From contig NZ_JAPZVR010000001.1 in the NCBI RefSeq assembly GCF_027622855.1, positions 693,028-757,027 on the forward strand: 64,000 nt of DNA. Reading direction: 5' to 3'. Positions 15,809 to 23,947 of this stretch are shown here, piece by piece. Below the pieces are notes generated by a model that was not told the origin of the DNA, did no database searches, and saw nothing but the letters and a program-made list of their open reading frames with translations. This DNA is from Glycomyces algeriensis. GTDB lineage: Bacteria; Actinomycetota; Actinomycetes; Mycobacteriales; Micromonosporaceae. Every line of letters starts with the position of its first letter. The first letter of the stretch is position 1. The position numbers and the translations under genes are program-made.

Positions 15809-18250
15809 ATGTCCAGACTCCTCGTGACCCTGCGGCGCACCGACGACCGCGACACCGTCCTCGGCAGTGTCCGCGACACCGGCGCCCGCGTCCTCGCCGA
15901 ATACCCCGACCAGCTCCTCGTCCACGGCACGCCCCGCCAGGCCCGCGACCTCGCGGCGCAGGGCCTCGAGACCACCCCGCTGCCCGAGCAGCCCGTCCAG
16001 ACCGCCGGCGCCAGCTTCCAGTTCGCCGCCGCGCTCGACGCCCAGACCGCCGTCGCCATCGCCCCCGAACCCGGCCGCACCGCGTACTACCTCGTGAAAC
16101 TCGTCGGCCCGCCGATCAGCGCCTGGCTCGACGCGCTCACCGAGGCCGGCGCCGACCTCCACGGCAGCCTCTCCGGCTTCACGCTGCTCGCCGGGTTCCT
16201 TCCCGAACGCGCCGAAGCGGTCCGGGGCCTCGACTTCGTCGAGGAGGTCACCCCGTACCGCCCGGCCATGAAGGTCTCCCCGAAGCTCCACCCCTCGCCG
16301 CGCCGCCACCTCGACGCCGCCTACCTCGCGGCCGTCGATCCCGACGACTTCGCCGACGACGGCCCGCAGATGATCGAGGTCGCCGTCTTCCCCGGCGAGG
16401 ACACCGCCCCGCTGGCCCGCCGCATCCGCGACGCGGGCGGCTCGGTCTTCACGGCCCTTCCGAAGTCCCTCGTGGCGAGCGTCCCGCGCTCGGTGATCGC
16501 CGAGCTCGCCGACCTCGAAGGCGTGCAGGCGATCATGCCGTACGCGTTCTCGCAGACCAGCAACGACAAGGCCGCCGCGATCATGGGCGTCCCGCCGGAC
16601 CACCGCTTCGGCGCCCTCGCGCTCGCGGGCACCGGCCAGATCGTGGCCGTCGCCGACTCCGGGCTCGACAACGGCGACCCCGAGACAATCCACCCGGACG
16701 TGCGGGGCCGGATCAAGGCGATCACCTCGTGGCCGACGCGAACAGTGCTGGCGCCCTTCACGAACGACCCGCCCGGCCACGACGACGGCCCGGCCGACAC
16801 CGACTCCGGGCACGGCACGCACGTCGCCGGCTCGGTCCTCGGCAACGGCGAGGCCGCCCGCCAAGCCGAGGCCGGACCGGTCCCGGCCGGGATCGCACCC
16901 GAGGCGACGCTCTTCTTTCAAGCGATCAATCAAAAAATTCGGTGGAAATCTCGCGCCGAGCTCGCCGCCGCCGGTCTCCAGCCGTTCACGACTCCCTGGC
17001 CGCCGCCCGCATCGGGGCTGTACGGGATCCCCGGCGACCTCGGCGCGCTGTTCGGCGAGGCCTACGAGGCGGGCGCGCGCGTGCACACCAACTCGTGGGG
17101 CGCGCCGCTGGCGGGGGAGTACGGGCAGAACGCGCGGGCGGTCGACGAGTTCATGTGGACCCACCCGGACATGCTGGTGCTCTTCGCGGCCGGGAACGAC
17201 GGCTCGGACGCGGACAACGACGGCCTCATCGACCCCGACTCGATGGGCTCGCCCGGCACCGCCAAGAACTGTCTCACGGTGGGCGCCAGCGAGAACCAGC
17301 GGCCGAGCGGCTCCGAGCCGCCGCCGGGCATCGACCGCAACTGGAGCCAGCTGGGCCGCTACCCGAAGCTCGGCGCGGCCGGGCACGTCTCGGACGACGC
17401 CGGGGGCATGGCCGCGTTCTCCTCGCGCGGCCCCACCGACGACCTGCGGATCAAGCCCGACGTCGTCGCGCCCGGCACGAACGTGCTGTCCATGCTCACC
17501 TCGGTGTACTCAGGTGACGACGAGCCGCTGTGGGGCCGCCTGCCCGAAGGCCACCCGCTGCGCGACCGCTACTGCTGGAGCGGCGGCACGAGCATGGCCA
17601 CGCCGCTGGTCGCGGGCGCGGCGGCGATCGTGCGCCAGCACCTCGCTGCGCAGGGCCACCTCGAGGACGGGCGCCGCCCGTCGGCGGCGCTCCTGAAGGC
17701 GCTCTTGGTGAACGGCGCGGTCGCGATGCCGGGCCAGTACCCCGGCGAGGTCCCCGCGGGACCGAACCCGGTGAGCGGCTTCGGCCGCATCGACGTGGCC
17801 CGCGCGGTCGGGTCCGCGCACCTCAGCCGCTTCGCGGACGCGCCGGCGGATGCGGTCGCGACGGGCGAGATCCGCCGCTACCGGATCGAGACCGCCGACC
17901 CCGACCTCCCGCTGCAGGTGACACTGGTGTGGACCGACGCGCCGTCCCTCGAAGGCCTGGGCGGCCTCGTGAACGAGTTGTACCTCCAGCTCGAGACCCC
18001 ATCGGGCGAGGTCCTGAACTGGGACGCGGGCCCGGCCACGCGCGTCACGAACAACGTCCAGCAGATCACCGTCACCGCGCCCGAGGACGGCGTCTACACG
18101 GTCCGCGTCCGCGGTGTCTCCGTCACCCGGCACGCCCCGGGCGCGGCCCCTTCCGACGGCCTCCGCCAGGACTTCGCGCTCGCCGCCTCGAACGCGGTCG
18201 CCGAAGACGACGGCGACGCCGCGCTCGCCCCGATGCCCGCCTCCCGGTGA
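15809..18250 (+). CDS. Subtilisin-like serine peptidase (S8) without signal peptide
   Basis: An 813-residue peptidase. The catalytic triad is complete: Asp in IVAVADSGLD (about residue 283), His in DSGHGTHVAGS (about 335) and Ser in SGGTSMATPLVAGAA (about 592), with oxyanion Asn in LFAAGNDGS. The first 250 residues form an unusual N-terminal region without a hydrophobic leader; the C-terminal 150 residues look like a PPC-type beta domain. Lack of a signal suggests cytoplasmic action or a non-classical route. A short AT-rich patch (16911-16955) encodes FFQAINQKIRWKSRAE inside the catalytic domain and differs sharply in codon use from the rest. A strong terminator follows. Confidence 0.88.
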   Translation: MSRLLVTLRRTDDRDTVLGSVRDTGARVLAEYPDQLLVHGTPRQARDLAAQGLETTPLPEQPVQTAGASFQFAAALDAQTAVAIAPEPGRTAYYLVKLVGPPISAWLDALTEAGADLHGSLSGFTLLAGFLPERAEAVRGLDFVEEVTPYRPAMKVSPKLHPSPRRHLDAAYLAAVDPDDFADDGPQMIEVAVFPGEDTAPLARRIRDAGGSVFTALPKSLVASVPRSVIAELADLEGVQAIMPYAFSQTSNDKAAAIMGVPPDHRFGALALAGTGQIVAVADSGLDNGDPETIHPDVRGRIKAITSWPTRTVLAPFTNDPPGHDDGPADTDSGHGTHVAGSVLGNGEAARQAEAGPVPAGIAPEATLFFQAINQKIRWKSRAELAAAGLQPFTTPWPPPASGLYGIPGDLGALFGEAYEAGARVHTNSWGAPLAGEYGQNARAVDEFMWTHPDMLVLFAAGNDGSDADNDGLIDPDSMGSPGTAKNCLTVGASENQRPSGSEPPPGIDRNWSQLGRYPKLGAAGHVSDDAGGMAAFSSRGPTDDLRIKPDVVAPGTNVLSMLTSVYSGDDEPLWGRLPEGHPLRDRYCWSGGTSMATPLVAGAAAIVRQHLAAQGHLEDGRRPSAALLKALLVNGAVAMPGQYPGEVPAGPNPVSGFGRIDVARAVGSAHLSRFADAPADAVATGEIRRYRIETADPDLPLQVTLVWTDAPSLEGLGGLVNELYLQLETPSGEVLNWDAGPATRVTNNVQQITVTAPEDGVYTVRVRGVSVTRHAPGAAPSDGLRQDFALAASNAVAEDDGDAALAPMPASR

Positions 18251-18255
18251 AGAAA

Positions 18256-18287
18256 GGCGACGGGCTCCCGAAAGGGAGCCCGTCGCC
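18256..18287. terminator. Strong terminator after the S8 peptidase gene
   Basis: A perfect 14-bp stem with a GAAA tetraloop, 6 bp past the stop codon and just before the end of the converging small gene. Confidence 0.85.
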
Positions 18288-18305
18288 CTCACAGCGATGC
18301 GACCG

Positions 18306-18623
18306 CTAGGCGTCCCGGCGGGTCATGCTCGGCCGATCGAGGACTTCGACGTACACGATCCGCTCGTGCACGACGTCGAGCACGAGGTCCCCGGTCTCGG
18401 GAGCGAGGACGACGTTGCGGTGCCCCGGCCCGTACGGCGTCCCGGGCGGATGCTCGGCGGTGCGGAAGCTCTGGCAGAAGTCCTCCTTGCAACCGCACTC
18501 GGCGATCAGGCGGAGGTCGTGCACGGCGATCGCCAAGTGCCGCTCGCCCTCGACCTCGAGCAGGCGGGCGACCTCGGCGACGAGCTCGGGGTACACCTCC
18601 CGAACCAGCGGATGCGGCTCCAT
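18306..18623 (-). CDS. Small protein of unknown function with a conserved-looking Cys cluster
   Basis: About 105 residues from ATG 18623 (a TTG at 18632 is also possible). I do not recognise the family. The protein has an N-terminal amphipathic helix (VYPELVAEVARLLEVEGERHLA), then IAECGCKEDFCQSF with three closely spaced Cys, and a strand-rich C-terminus. The codon bias is normal for the organism and no overlapping frame is better, which argues for a real gene. TATGCT lies 9-14 bp upstream of the ATG, so the message may be leaderless. It is transcribed toward the S8 gene. A metal or redox site at the Cys cluster is only a guess. Confidence 0.6.
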   Translation of the reverse strand: MEPHPLVREVYPELVAEVARLLEVEGERHLAIAVHDLRLIAECGCKEDFCQSFRTAEHPPGTPYGPGHRNVVLAPETGDLVLDVVHERIVYVEVLDRPSMTRRDA

Positions 18624-18926
18624 GAACGCCAAGCATAGTGACGGCCGGCCCGAAGCGAGTCCGCTTCACCGGACCGGGCGGGTACCGGCGGTCGAGACCG
18701 CCGCCCTGTCGCCGCTTCCGGGGCTACCTGCGGGCGCTCGGCGGCTTCATGCACGCCGACCGCGCCGACCGGCCGTCCCGGCGCACCAGCGCGGGCGGGT
18801 CCCAGTCGACCGTCGACCTCGGCCACCCGGGGCACCGCCGCGCTCCCGGCCGGCGACCGGCGCCCCCGCACTCGGTATCGTCGACCTCCCCACCAGCGGC
18901 CTGCGGCCGCCCGACCAGGAGACCCC
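18624..18926. other. Intergenic region between divergent small gene and serine hydrolase
   Basis: About 300 bp that must hold both promoters. I see no open frame with typical codon bias and no clear inverted repeat; a GGAG box close to 18918 belongs to the serine hydrolase. Confidence 0.5.
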
Positions 18927-19790
18927 ATGGACCTCGACCGCTTCTTCGCGCCTCTGGGCGCCAAGGCCACCGCCCACATCCGCGACATCGCGGACGGGCG
19001 CGGGACCGGGTTCGGCGAGACCGAACCGGTGATCCTCGTGTCCGTCGTGAAGCTCTTCATAGCCTGGGAGTTCCGCAGCCAGGTCGAGGCGGGCCGCATC
19101 GACCCGGCCGCCCCGGTCCGCGTCACCGCCGCCGACCGGCTCGGCGGCACCGGCGTCGCCGGGTTCCGCTACGACTCCCAGATCTCGGTGTGGGACCTCG
19201 CCTCGCTCATGATGGAGGTCTCCGACAACTCCGCCGCGGACCTCGTCGTCAAGCACATGGGCGCGGGCGCCCTCCGCAGCCTGCCCGCCCGGCTCGGCCT
19301 CAAGGACACGCGCCTGCTCGGCGCGCCCCGCACCATCCTCGAAGCGGTCGCCCGCGACCTCGACATCGCCGACCTCGAAGCCCTCGCCCACGTCCTGGAG
19401 GCCGGCTCGGTCACCACCGCCGAACTGCGCGCCACCAGCGCCTGGGACCCGATGCGCACCAACGCCTCCACCGCCGCCGACATGACCGCGTTCCTGCGCC
19501 ACGTCTGGAACGGCCCGGCACCCGTGGCCGCCGACGTGCGCCGCTGGATGGGCCGCCAGCTCACCGGCGGCCGACTCTCCCGCCTCGCCCCCAGTGAAGT
19601 GAAGCCCTTCGGCCGCTCCGGTTCGCTCCCGGGCCGGCTCAACGAGGTCGCGGTCTGGGAGTGGCCCGACGGCCGCCGCCACGCCATCGCCGTCTTCGCG
19701 CAGGTCACCCGCGGCAACTTCCGCGAAGTCGAGCTCGCCATGAGCCGCGCCGCCCTGGCCCTGACCGAAGAACTCGACGCGGGTCAGTAG
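18927..19790 (+). CDS. Class A beta-lactamase-fold serine hydrolase, apparently cytoplasmic
   Basis: Codes for 287 residues. The penicillin-recognising fold motifs are SVVK (nucleophile Ser and Lys, residues about 39-42), SDN (about 99-101, in MEVSDNSAADL) and, in place of the usual KTG, RSGS (about 230). Mature class A enzymes have an omega-loop Glu (ExxLN) that I cannot identify. There is no signal peptide at all, so it is unlikely to be a secreted antibiotic-resistance enzyme. A cytoplasmic esterase or amidase role is more likely. GGAG lies 5-6 bp before the ATG. Its last 7 bp overlap the end of the converging LysR-type remnant. Confidence 0.8.
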   Translation: MDLDRFFAPLGAKATAHIRDIADGRGTGFGETEPVILVSVVKLFIAWEFRSQVEAGRIDPAAPVRVTAADRLGGTGVAGFRYDSQISVWDLASLMMEVSDNSAADLVVKHMGAGALRSLPARLGLKDTRLLGAPRTILEAVARDLDIADLEALAHVLEAGSVTTAELRATSAWDPMRTNASTAADMTAFLRHVWNGPAPVAADVRRWMGRQLTGGRLSRLAPSEVKPFGRSGSLPGRLNEVAVWEWPDGRRHAIAVFAQVTRGNFREVELAMSRAALALTEELDAGQ

Positions 19791-20092
19791 ATCGACGACC
19801 ACGGCCGCGGCGGGTTCGCCGGGTCGGTCTCGGCCGCTCGCCGCACCAGCGTCCGCATCCGCTGATGCGCCCGCAGCAGCTCCGGCGCCTCCCGCATGAG
19901 CACATGCCCCGCAGGCGTCAGCTGGACCTGCCCGCCGCCGCGGTCGAACAGCTCCGCGCCCAGCTCCTTCTCCAGGCGCCGGATGCGCTGGCTCAGCGGC
20001 GGCTGCTCCATACCCAGGCGCTCGGCGGCCCGCCCGAAGTGACGTTCTTCACCTACCGCCAGGAAACACTCCAAGTGCCGCATGATGTCCAC
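19784..20092 (-). CDS. LysR-type regulator reduced to its DNA-binding domain
   Basis: A 102-residue protein that is a textbook LysR N-terminus: MRHLECFLAVGEERHFGRAAERLGMEQPPLSQRIRRLEKELGAELFDR, then the wing and linker helix. The 200-residue effector domain is missing. The frame stops inside the 3' end of the converging serine hydrolase gene, as if a deletion or rearrangement had joined them. It might still bind DNA as a dimer through the linker helix. Directly upstream lies a 38-bp palindrome and a divergent metallo-beta-lactamase-fold gene, the classic LysR arrangement. It could be a functional minimal regulator or a decaying gene. Confidence 0.75.
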   Translation of the reverse strand: MDIMRHLECFLAVGEERHFGRAAERLGMEQPPLSQRIRRLEKELGAELFDRGGGQVQLTPAGHVLMREAPELLRAHQRMRTLVRRAAETDPANPPRPWSSIY

Positions 20093-20101
20093 GCGGCAAC
20101 G

Positions 20102-20139
20102 ATATCAACGCGCGTATCGGCCGATAGGCGCGTTGATAT
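20102..20139. promoter_or_regulatory. 38-bp near-perfect palindrome between LysR remnant and hydrolase pair
   Basis: Eighteen of 19 positions pair between 20102-20120 and 20121-20139. The outer arms start ATATCAACGCGC, and the core TATCGGCCGATA is itself a perfect 12-bp palindrome. It lies 10 bp from the LysR start and 37 bp from the Tat-exported hydrolase start. Probably the operator for both. Confidence 0.75.
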
Positions 20140-20175
20140 TGGACGGAACGGGACGCGGCGGCTTGAATACCACCC

Positions 20176-21165
20176 ATGACCACACCCAAGGACCACACAC
20201 CGCCGATCCGCCGCCGCGGCCTGCTCATGGGCACCGGCGCCGCCGCGCTGGCGGCCACCGCGACCGCGGGCGGCATCGCCGCCGCACAAGAAGGAAACGC
20301 GCAGTCCGACGACGCCGCTCCGGCGGTGCGGCTGCGCTGGCTCGGCACGAACGCCTGGGAGTTCACGGCCGGGGCGGCGACGGTGCTCATCGACCCGTGG
20401 GTGAGCCGCTTCCCGACCGGCGCGTACACGCCCGAGGGGGCCGACCCGGAGACGAAGATCGAGGTCCACGAGGACGTCATCGACGAGCACCTGCCGAAAG
20501 CGGACACCATCCTCGTCACGCACGGGCACTGGGACCACATCGCCGACGTCCCGTACCTGGCCTCGCGCACCGGTGCGACGGTGCTCGGCAACGAGACGCA
20601 CCTCAACCTCCTGCGCGCGATGGAGGCCCCCGAGGCCCAGCTCTCGCAGGTCCTCGGCGGCGAGCTCTACCAGTTTGGAGCAGGCACGGGCGACGGCTAC
20701 ACCGTGGAGGTGTTCCGGTCCTCGCACTCGGCCGCCGGGGAGCACAAGCAGATCCAGTTCGGCGGCACCCGCCCCGGCGCGGTTCCGAAGCGCCCCAAGA
20801 AGATCAAGGACCTCATCGAGGGCGGCAGCCTCACCTACCTGGTCGACTTCGGCGGCGTCTCGTTCTTCAACGCGGGCTCGGCGAGCTTCCACGAGCACGA
20901 GATCGCGCACCTGCGGCCCACCGCGGTGTTCGTGCAGCCCGGCGGCAAGCACACGCCGGACTACGTGGAGCGGCTGCTCGCGGCCACGGGCTTCCCGCCG
21001 TACGTGATCGCGACGCACTGGGACGACTTCGACAAGCCGCTGACCGAGCCGGCCGTCCCCGGCGGCGACCCGGCCAATGTGGAGAAGCTGCGCGAGCGCG
21101 TGGCCGCCGCGAGCCCCGACTCCGAGTTCCTGGTCATCGACCACCTGGAGAGCCATGACTTCTGA
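20176..21165 (+). CDS. Metallo-beta-lactamase-fold hydrolase, Tat-exported copy
   Basis: A 329-residue MBL-fold protein of the UlaG-like branch. The zinc motif THGHWDHIAD (HxHxDH) and further metal residues in SSHSAAGEH and later HWDD are present. The N-terminus PPIRRRGLLMGTGAAALAA has a twin-arginine pattern and a hydrophobic stretch, so the protein is probably exported folded. The substrate is unknown; UlaG-like enzymes cleave cyclic lactones or phosphodiesters. It overlaps the next gene by 11 bp, and that gene encodes a close paralogue without signal. Control by the LysR-type protein via the palindrome upstream is likely. Confidence 0.85.
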   Translation: MTTPKDHTPPIRRRGLLMGTGAAALAATATAGGIAAAQEGNAQSDDAAPAVRLRWLGTNAWEFTAGAATVLIDPWVSRFPTGAYTPEGADPETKIEVHEDVIDEHLPKADTILVTHGHWDHIADVPYLASRTGATVLGNETHLNLLRAMEAPEAQLSQVLGGELYQFGAGTGDGYTVEVFRSSHSAAGEHKQIQFGGTRPGAVPKRPKKIKDLIEGGSLTYLVDFGGVSFFNAGSASFHEHEIAHLRPTAVFVQPGGKHTPDYVERLLAATGFPPYVIATHWDDFDKPLTEPAVPGGDPANVEKLRERVAAASPDSEFLVIDHLESHDF

Positions 21166-21988
21166 GGTCACCGTCCGCTGGCTGGGCACCAACGCGTGGG
21201 AGGTCACGGGCAACGGCGCCACGGTCCTCGTCGACCCGTACGTCTCGCGCACCTACACGGGCGCGACGAAACCGGGGCAGTTCGACCCGGAGACGCCGAT
21301 CGCGATCGACGAGGCCGCGATCGACGAGCACATCGGCGCCGCCGACTCGATCCTCATCACGCACGCCCACTTCGACCACATCGCCGACGTCCCGTACGTC
21401 GCCGAGCGGACCGGGGCGACGGTGCTCGGCACCGAGACGCACCTGAACCTGCTGCGCGCCATGGGCGCCCCGGCCGAGCAGCTGTCGCTCGTGGCCGGCG
21501 GCGAGCTGTATCAGTTCGAGGGGTACGCCGTCGAGGTCTTCCGCTCCTCGCACGGCGTCACCGGCAAGCACAAGAGCCTGCTGTTCCCGGGCACCCGCCC
21601 GGGCGAGGCCCCGCGCAAGCCCGAGAAGATCAAGGACCTCGTGGAGGGCGGCAGCCTCGCCTACCTGGTGGACTTCGGCGGCGTCTCGCTGTACTTCAAC
21701 GCGGTGCCCTCGTTCCACGAGCAGGAGGTCGCGGGCATCCGGCCCACGGTGCTGTTCATGCAGGGCGCCAACCGGAACTACCCGGACTACGAGGAGCGGC
21801 TGTTCGCGGCGGTCGGCAGCCCGCCGTACGTGATCCCGACCCACTGGGACGACTACGAGGAGCCCTTGAACGAACCGGCCGTGGACCTCTTCGGCGGCGC
21901 GGCCCTGGGGGAGCAGGTGGCCCTGCACAGCCCGGACTCGCAGTTCGTGCTGCTGGACCACCTCGAGTCGTTCACGATCGAGGGCTAG
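21155..21988 (+). CDS. Metallo-beta-lactamase-fold hydrolase, cytoplasmic paralogue
   Basis: From ATG 21155, 277 residues that align almost end to end with the preceding protein (shared RWLGTNAWE, HIADVPY, TGATVLG, ETHLNLLRAM, IKDL.EGGSL.YLVDFGGVS). The zinc motif is THAHFDHIAD. It lacks the Tat leader, so the tandem duplication has produced an exported and a cytoplasmic version. The start codon lies inside the upstream gene (11-bp overlap), meaning coupled translation. Its stop codon overlaps by 3-4 bp the stop of the converging response regulator gene. Confidence 0.85.
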   Translation: MTSEVTVRWLGTNAWEVTGNGATVLVDPYVSRTYTGATKPGQFDPETPIAIDEAAIDEHIGAADSILITHAHFDHIADVPYVAERTGATVLGTETHLNLLRAMGAPAEQLSLVAGGELYQFEGYAVEVFRSSHGVTGKHKSLLFPGTRPGEAPRKPEKIKDLVEGGSLAYLVDFGGVSLYFNAVPSFHEQEVAGIRPTVLFMQGANRNYPDYEERLFAAVGSPPYVIPTHWDDYEEPLNEPAVDLFGGAALGEQVALHSPDSQFVLLDHLESFTIEG

Positions 21989-22590
21989 ATCCAGCCCTGC
22001 TCCCAGGCGTGCTGGGCCGCGGCGTGGCGGGTCTTCTTGTCCAGCTTGCGCATCGCGGTCGACAGGTAGTTCCGCACGGTGCCGGGGGCGAGGTGCAGCT
22101 GGGCGGCGATCTCCTCGATCGTGCCGCCGCCCCTGGCCGCGCGGAGCAGGTCGAGCTCCCGTTCGGTCAGGGGCGAGCGGTCCTCGGTGAGGGCCGTCGC
22201 GGCGATCTCCGGGTCGATGTAGCGGCGGCCCTGGCTGATGTCGCGGATGATCTGCGCGAGCCGCTCGGCCGGGGTGGTCTTGGGGACGAACCCGGAGATG
22301 CCGGCGGCCAGGGCGCGGCGCAGCACGCCGGGGCGCGCGTGCCGGGTCACGAGCATGACCTTGACGTCGGGGTTCGACTCACGGATGCGCATCGCGGCCC
22401 ACAGGCCGTCCTGCGGCGGCATCTCGAGGTCGAGCACCGCGATGTCGGGCAGGCGCGACGCGGCGAGGGTCACGGCGTCGGCCCCGTTGTCGGCCTGGGC
22501 GATCACGGTGATGTCGGCTTCGAGTCCGAGCAGCACGGCCAGCGCTTCGCGCACCAGCGTCTCGTCGTCGGCGACCAGGAGGCGGATCAT
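21985..22590 (-). CDS. NarL/FixJ-family response regulator
   Basis: A 201-residue response regulator: receiver domain with acidic pocket DDE and phospho-acceptor Asp in IAVLDLEMP, conserved Thr/Lys (VTRHA; FVPKT), then a LuxR-type helix-turn-helix near residues 140-195 (LTERELDLLRAA, GTIEEIAAQLHLAPGTVRNYLSTAMRKLDKKTRH). This is the DesR-like branch common in actinobacteria. Its ATG overlaps the kinase stop codon (ATGA), so kinase and regulator are a coupled pair. A TGACA-N2-TGTCA repeat between the kinase and the divergent ABC exporter is a candidate binding site. Confidence 0.9.
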   Translation of the reverse strand: MIRLLVADDETLVREALAVLLGLEADITVIAQADNGADAVTLAASRLPDIAVLDLEMPPQDGLWAAMRIRESNPDVKVMLVTRHARPGVLRRALAAGISGFVPKTTPAERLAQIIRDISQGRRYIDPEIAATALTEDRSPLTERELDLLRAARGGGTIEEIAAQLHLAPGTVRNYLSTAMRKLDKKTRHAAAQHAWEQGWI

Positions 22591-23825
22591 CGCCGGGCCC
22601 GCTTCGGCACGACCCGCCGCACCGGCACCGCGCGCCGGGGCCGAGCCGCCCGGCGCTGCGGCGGCACCGGAGCCTGCTGCGGCGCCTTCGGCACCGTGCC
22701 CTTGAGCGTGAACCGGTCGCCGTCGTGGACGTGCTCGACAGTGCCGCCCGCTTCGGTGAACCGGTCCTTGAGCATCGTCAGGCCGTTCCCGCCCCCGGTG
22801 GGCGAGGGCGCCCCGTTGTTCGTCACCGTCACGGTGACCTGCGCGTCGATCTCCACGATGGACACATCGGCGGCGGTCGGCTCGGCGTGCCGGATCAGGT
22901 TCGTCGTCGCCTCCCGCACGAGCAGGCCCAGCAGCTTCTCAGTGTCCTCGTCCAGCGACGGCGGCGCGTCCGGTACCGTCGCCTGCACCCCCGCCGACTC
23001 GAGAATCCTTGCGGCCGAATCGATCTCATCGGCCAGCGCGACCTTCCGGTACCCGCCCACGACCTCCCGCGCGTCCTTGAGCGCCGCCCGCGCCAGCTCC
23101 TCCACCGCCCGCATCTCGGCCTCTGCCCGCTCCGGATCGACCGTGACGAGCCGCCGCGCCACCTGCGCCTTCAAGGTGATCGCCTGCAGGTTCCCGCCCT
23201 GGATGTCGTGCAGCTCGCCGGCGAACCGCAGCCGCTCCTCCGCGACCGCCAGGTCCCCGGCCAGCTCACGGGCCCGCTCAAGTTCCTGCGCCACCTGGTA
23301 GTGCCACACCTGGCACACGACCCCGGTCGCGATCGTCGGCACCAGCACGATCGTCATCACCACCATCTCGGGGGCGACCAGGCCGAACCGCGCCAGCAGT
23401 CCCACGACCGCCGCCGCACCGACCGACCCGAACCCGATCACCCGGGCCCGCCTCCCGGGGCGCGCCCACAGGCTCGCCTCCGTCAGGAGCAGACCGGCGG
23501 GGGCCGCCCAAGCCGGACTGATCTGCCCCGACCGCAGCTCCCAAGCCGCGCCCACCAGCAGCAGCACCGACGCCAGCGCCCACAGCACGCGACGGCGCCA
23601 CAGGTCCCGCCCGTGCCAGTGCAGCGCCAGCGCCGCCGTGCACAGCACGACCGACGCGGTCGCCGCCCCGGCCGCGACCGGCAGCCCGCCGTACGCCAGC
23701 GGCGAGTTCGCGAGGAACGACGCGGACATCAACAGCGCCAAGGGGCCGGAGCCGATCACGGTGGCGAAGGTGTACGTGCGCAGTCGGCGCAGATTCCGCG
23801 CGGACGGCTCAGGTTCAGGGGGCAC
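22587..23825 (-). CDS. Sensor histidine kinase (HisKA_3 type)
   Basis: About 412 residues from GTG 23825. Five or six membrane helices occupy residues 20-190. The dimerisation/phosphorylation helix follows (AGELHDIQGGNLQAITLKAQVARRL, His near residue 223), then an HATPase_c domain with N-box REATTNLIRHA and G-box GGGNGLTMLKDR. An Arg/Pro-rich tail ends the protein. The frame extends to 23945, but the extra residues run toward the divergent exporter promoter and look unlike protein, so I prefer the internal GTG (no strong ribosome site; start uncertain). It probably senses membrane state or a peptide/lipid and controls the divergent ABC exporter. Confidence 0.87.
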   Translation of the reverse strand: MPPEPEPSARNLRRLRTYTFATVIGSGPLALLMSASFLANSPLAYGGLPVAAGAATASVVLCTAALALHWHGRDLWRRRVLWALASVLLLVGAAWELRSGQISPAWAAPAGLLLTEASLWARPGRRARVIGFGSVGAAAVVGLLARFGLVAPEMVVMTIVLVPTIATGVVCQVWHYQVAQELERARELAGDLAVAEERLRFAGELHDIQGGNLQAITLKAQVARRLVTVDPERAEAEMRAVEELARAALKDAREVVGGYRKVALADEIDSAARILESAGVQATVPDAPPSLDEDTEKLLGLLVREATTNLIRHAEPTAADVSIVEIDAQVTVTVTNNGAPSPTGGGNGLTMLKDRFTEAGGTVEHVHDGDRFTLKGTVPKAPQQAPVPPQRRAARPRRAVPVRRVVPKRARR

Positions 23826-23853
23826 CCCGAGATTCAACCACCCCGGCCCCGAA

Positions 23854-23865
23854 TGACATTTGTCA
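23854..23865. promoter_or_regulatory. Candidate response-regulator site TGACA-TT-TGTCA
   Basis: A perfect 5-2-5 inverted repeat lying between the kinase start and the divergent ABC ATPase start (82 bp before it). The partner is inferred. Confidence 0.4.
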
Positions 23866-23947
23866 GACCGGCCGCACACGTCCGTCACCTGGACCGATGC
23901 GGTTACGGCACTACCTGCGGCCCTTGCGAACCCGCAGGATTGCACCC

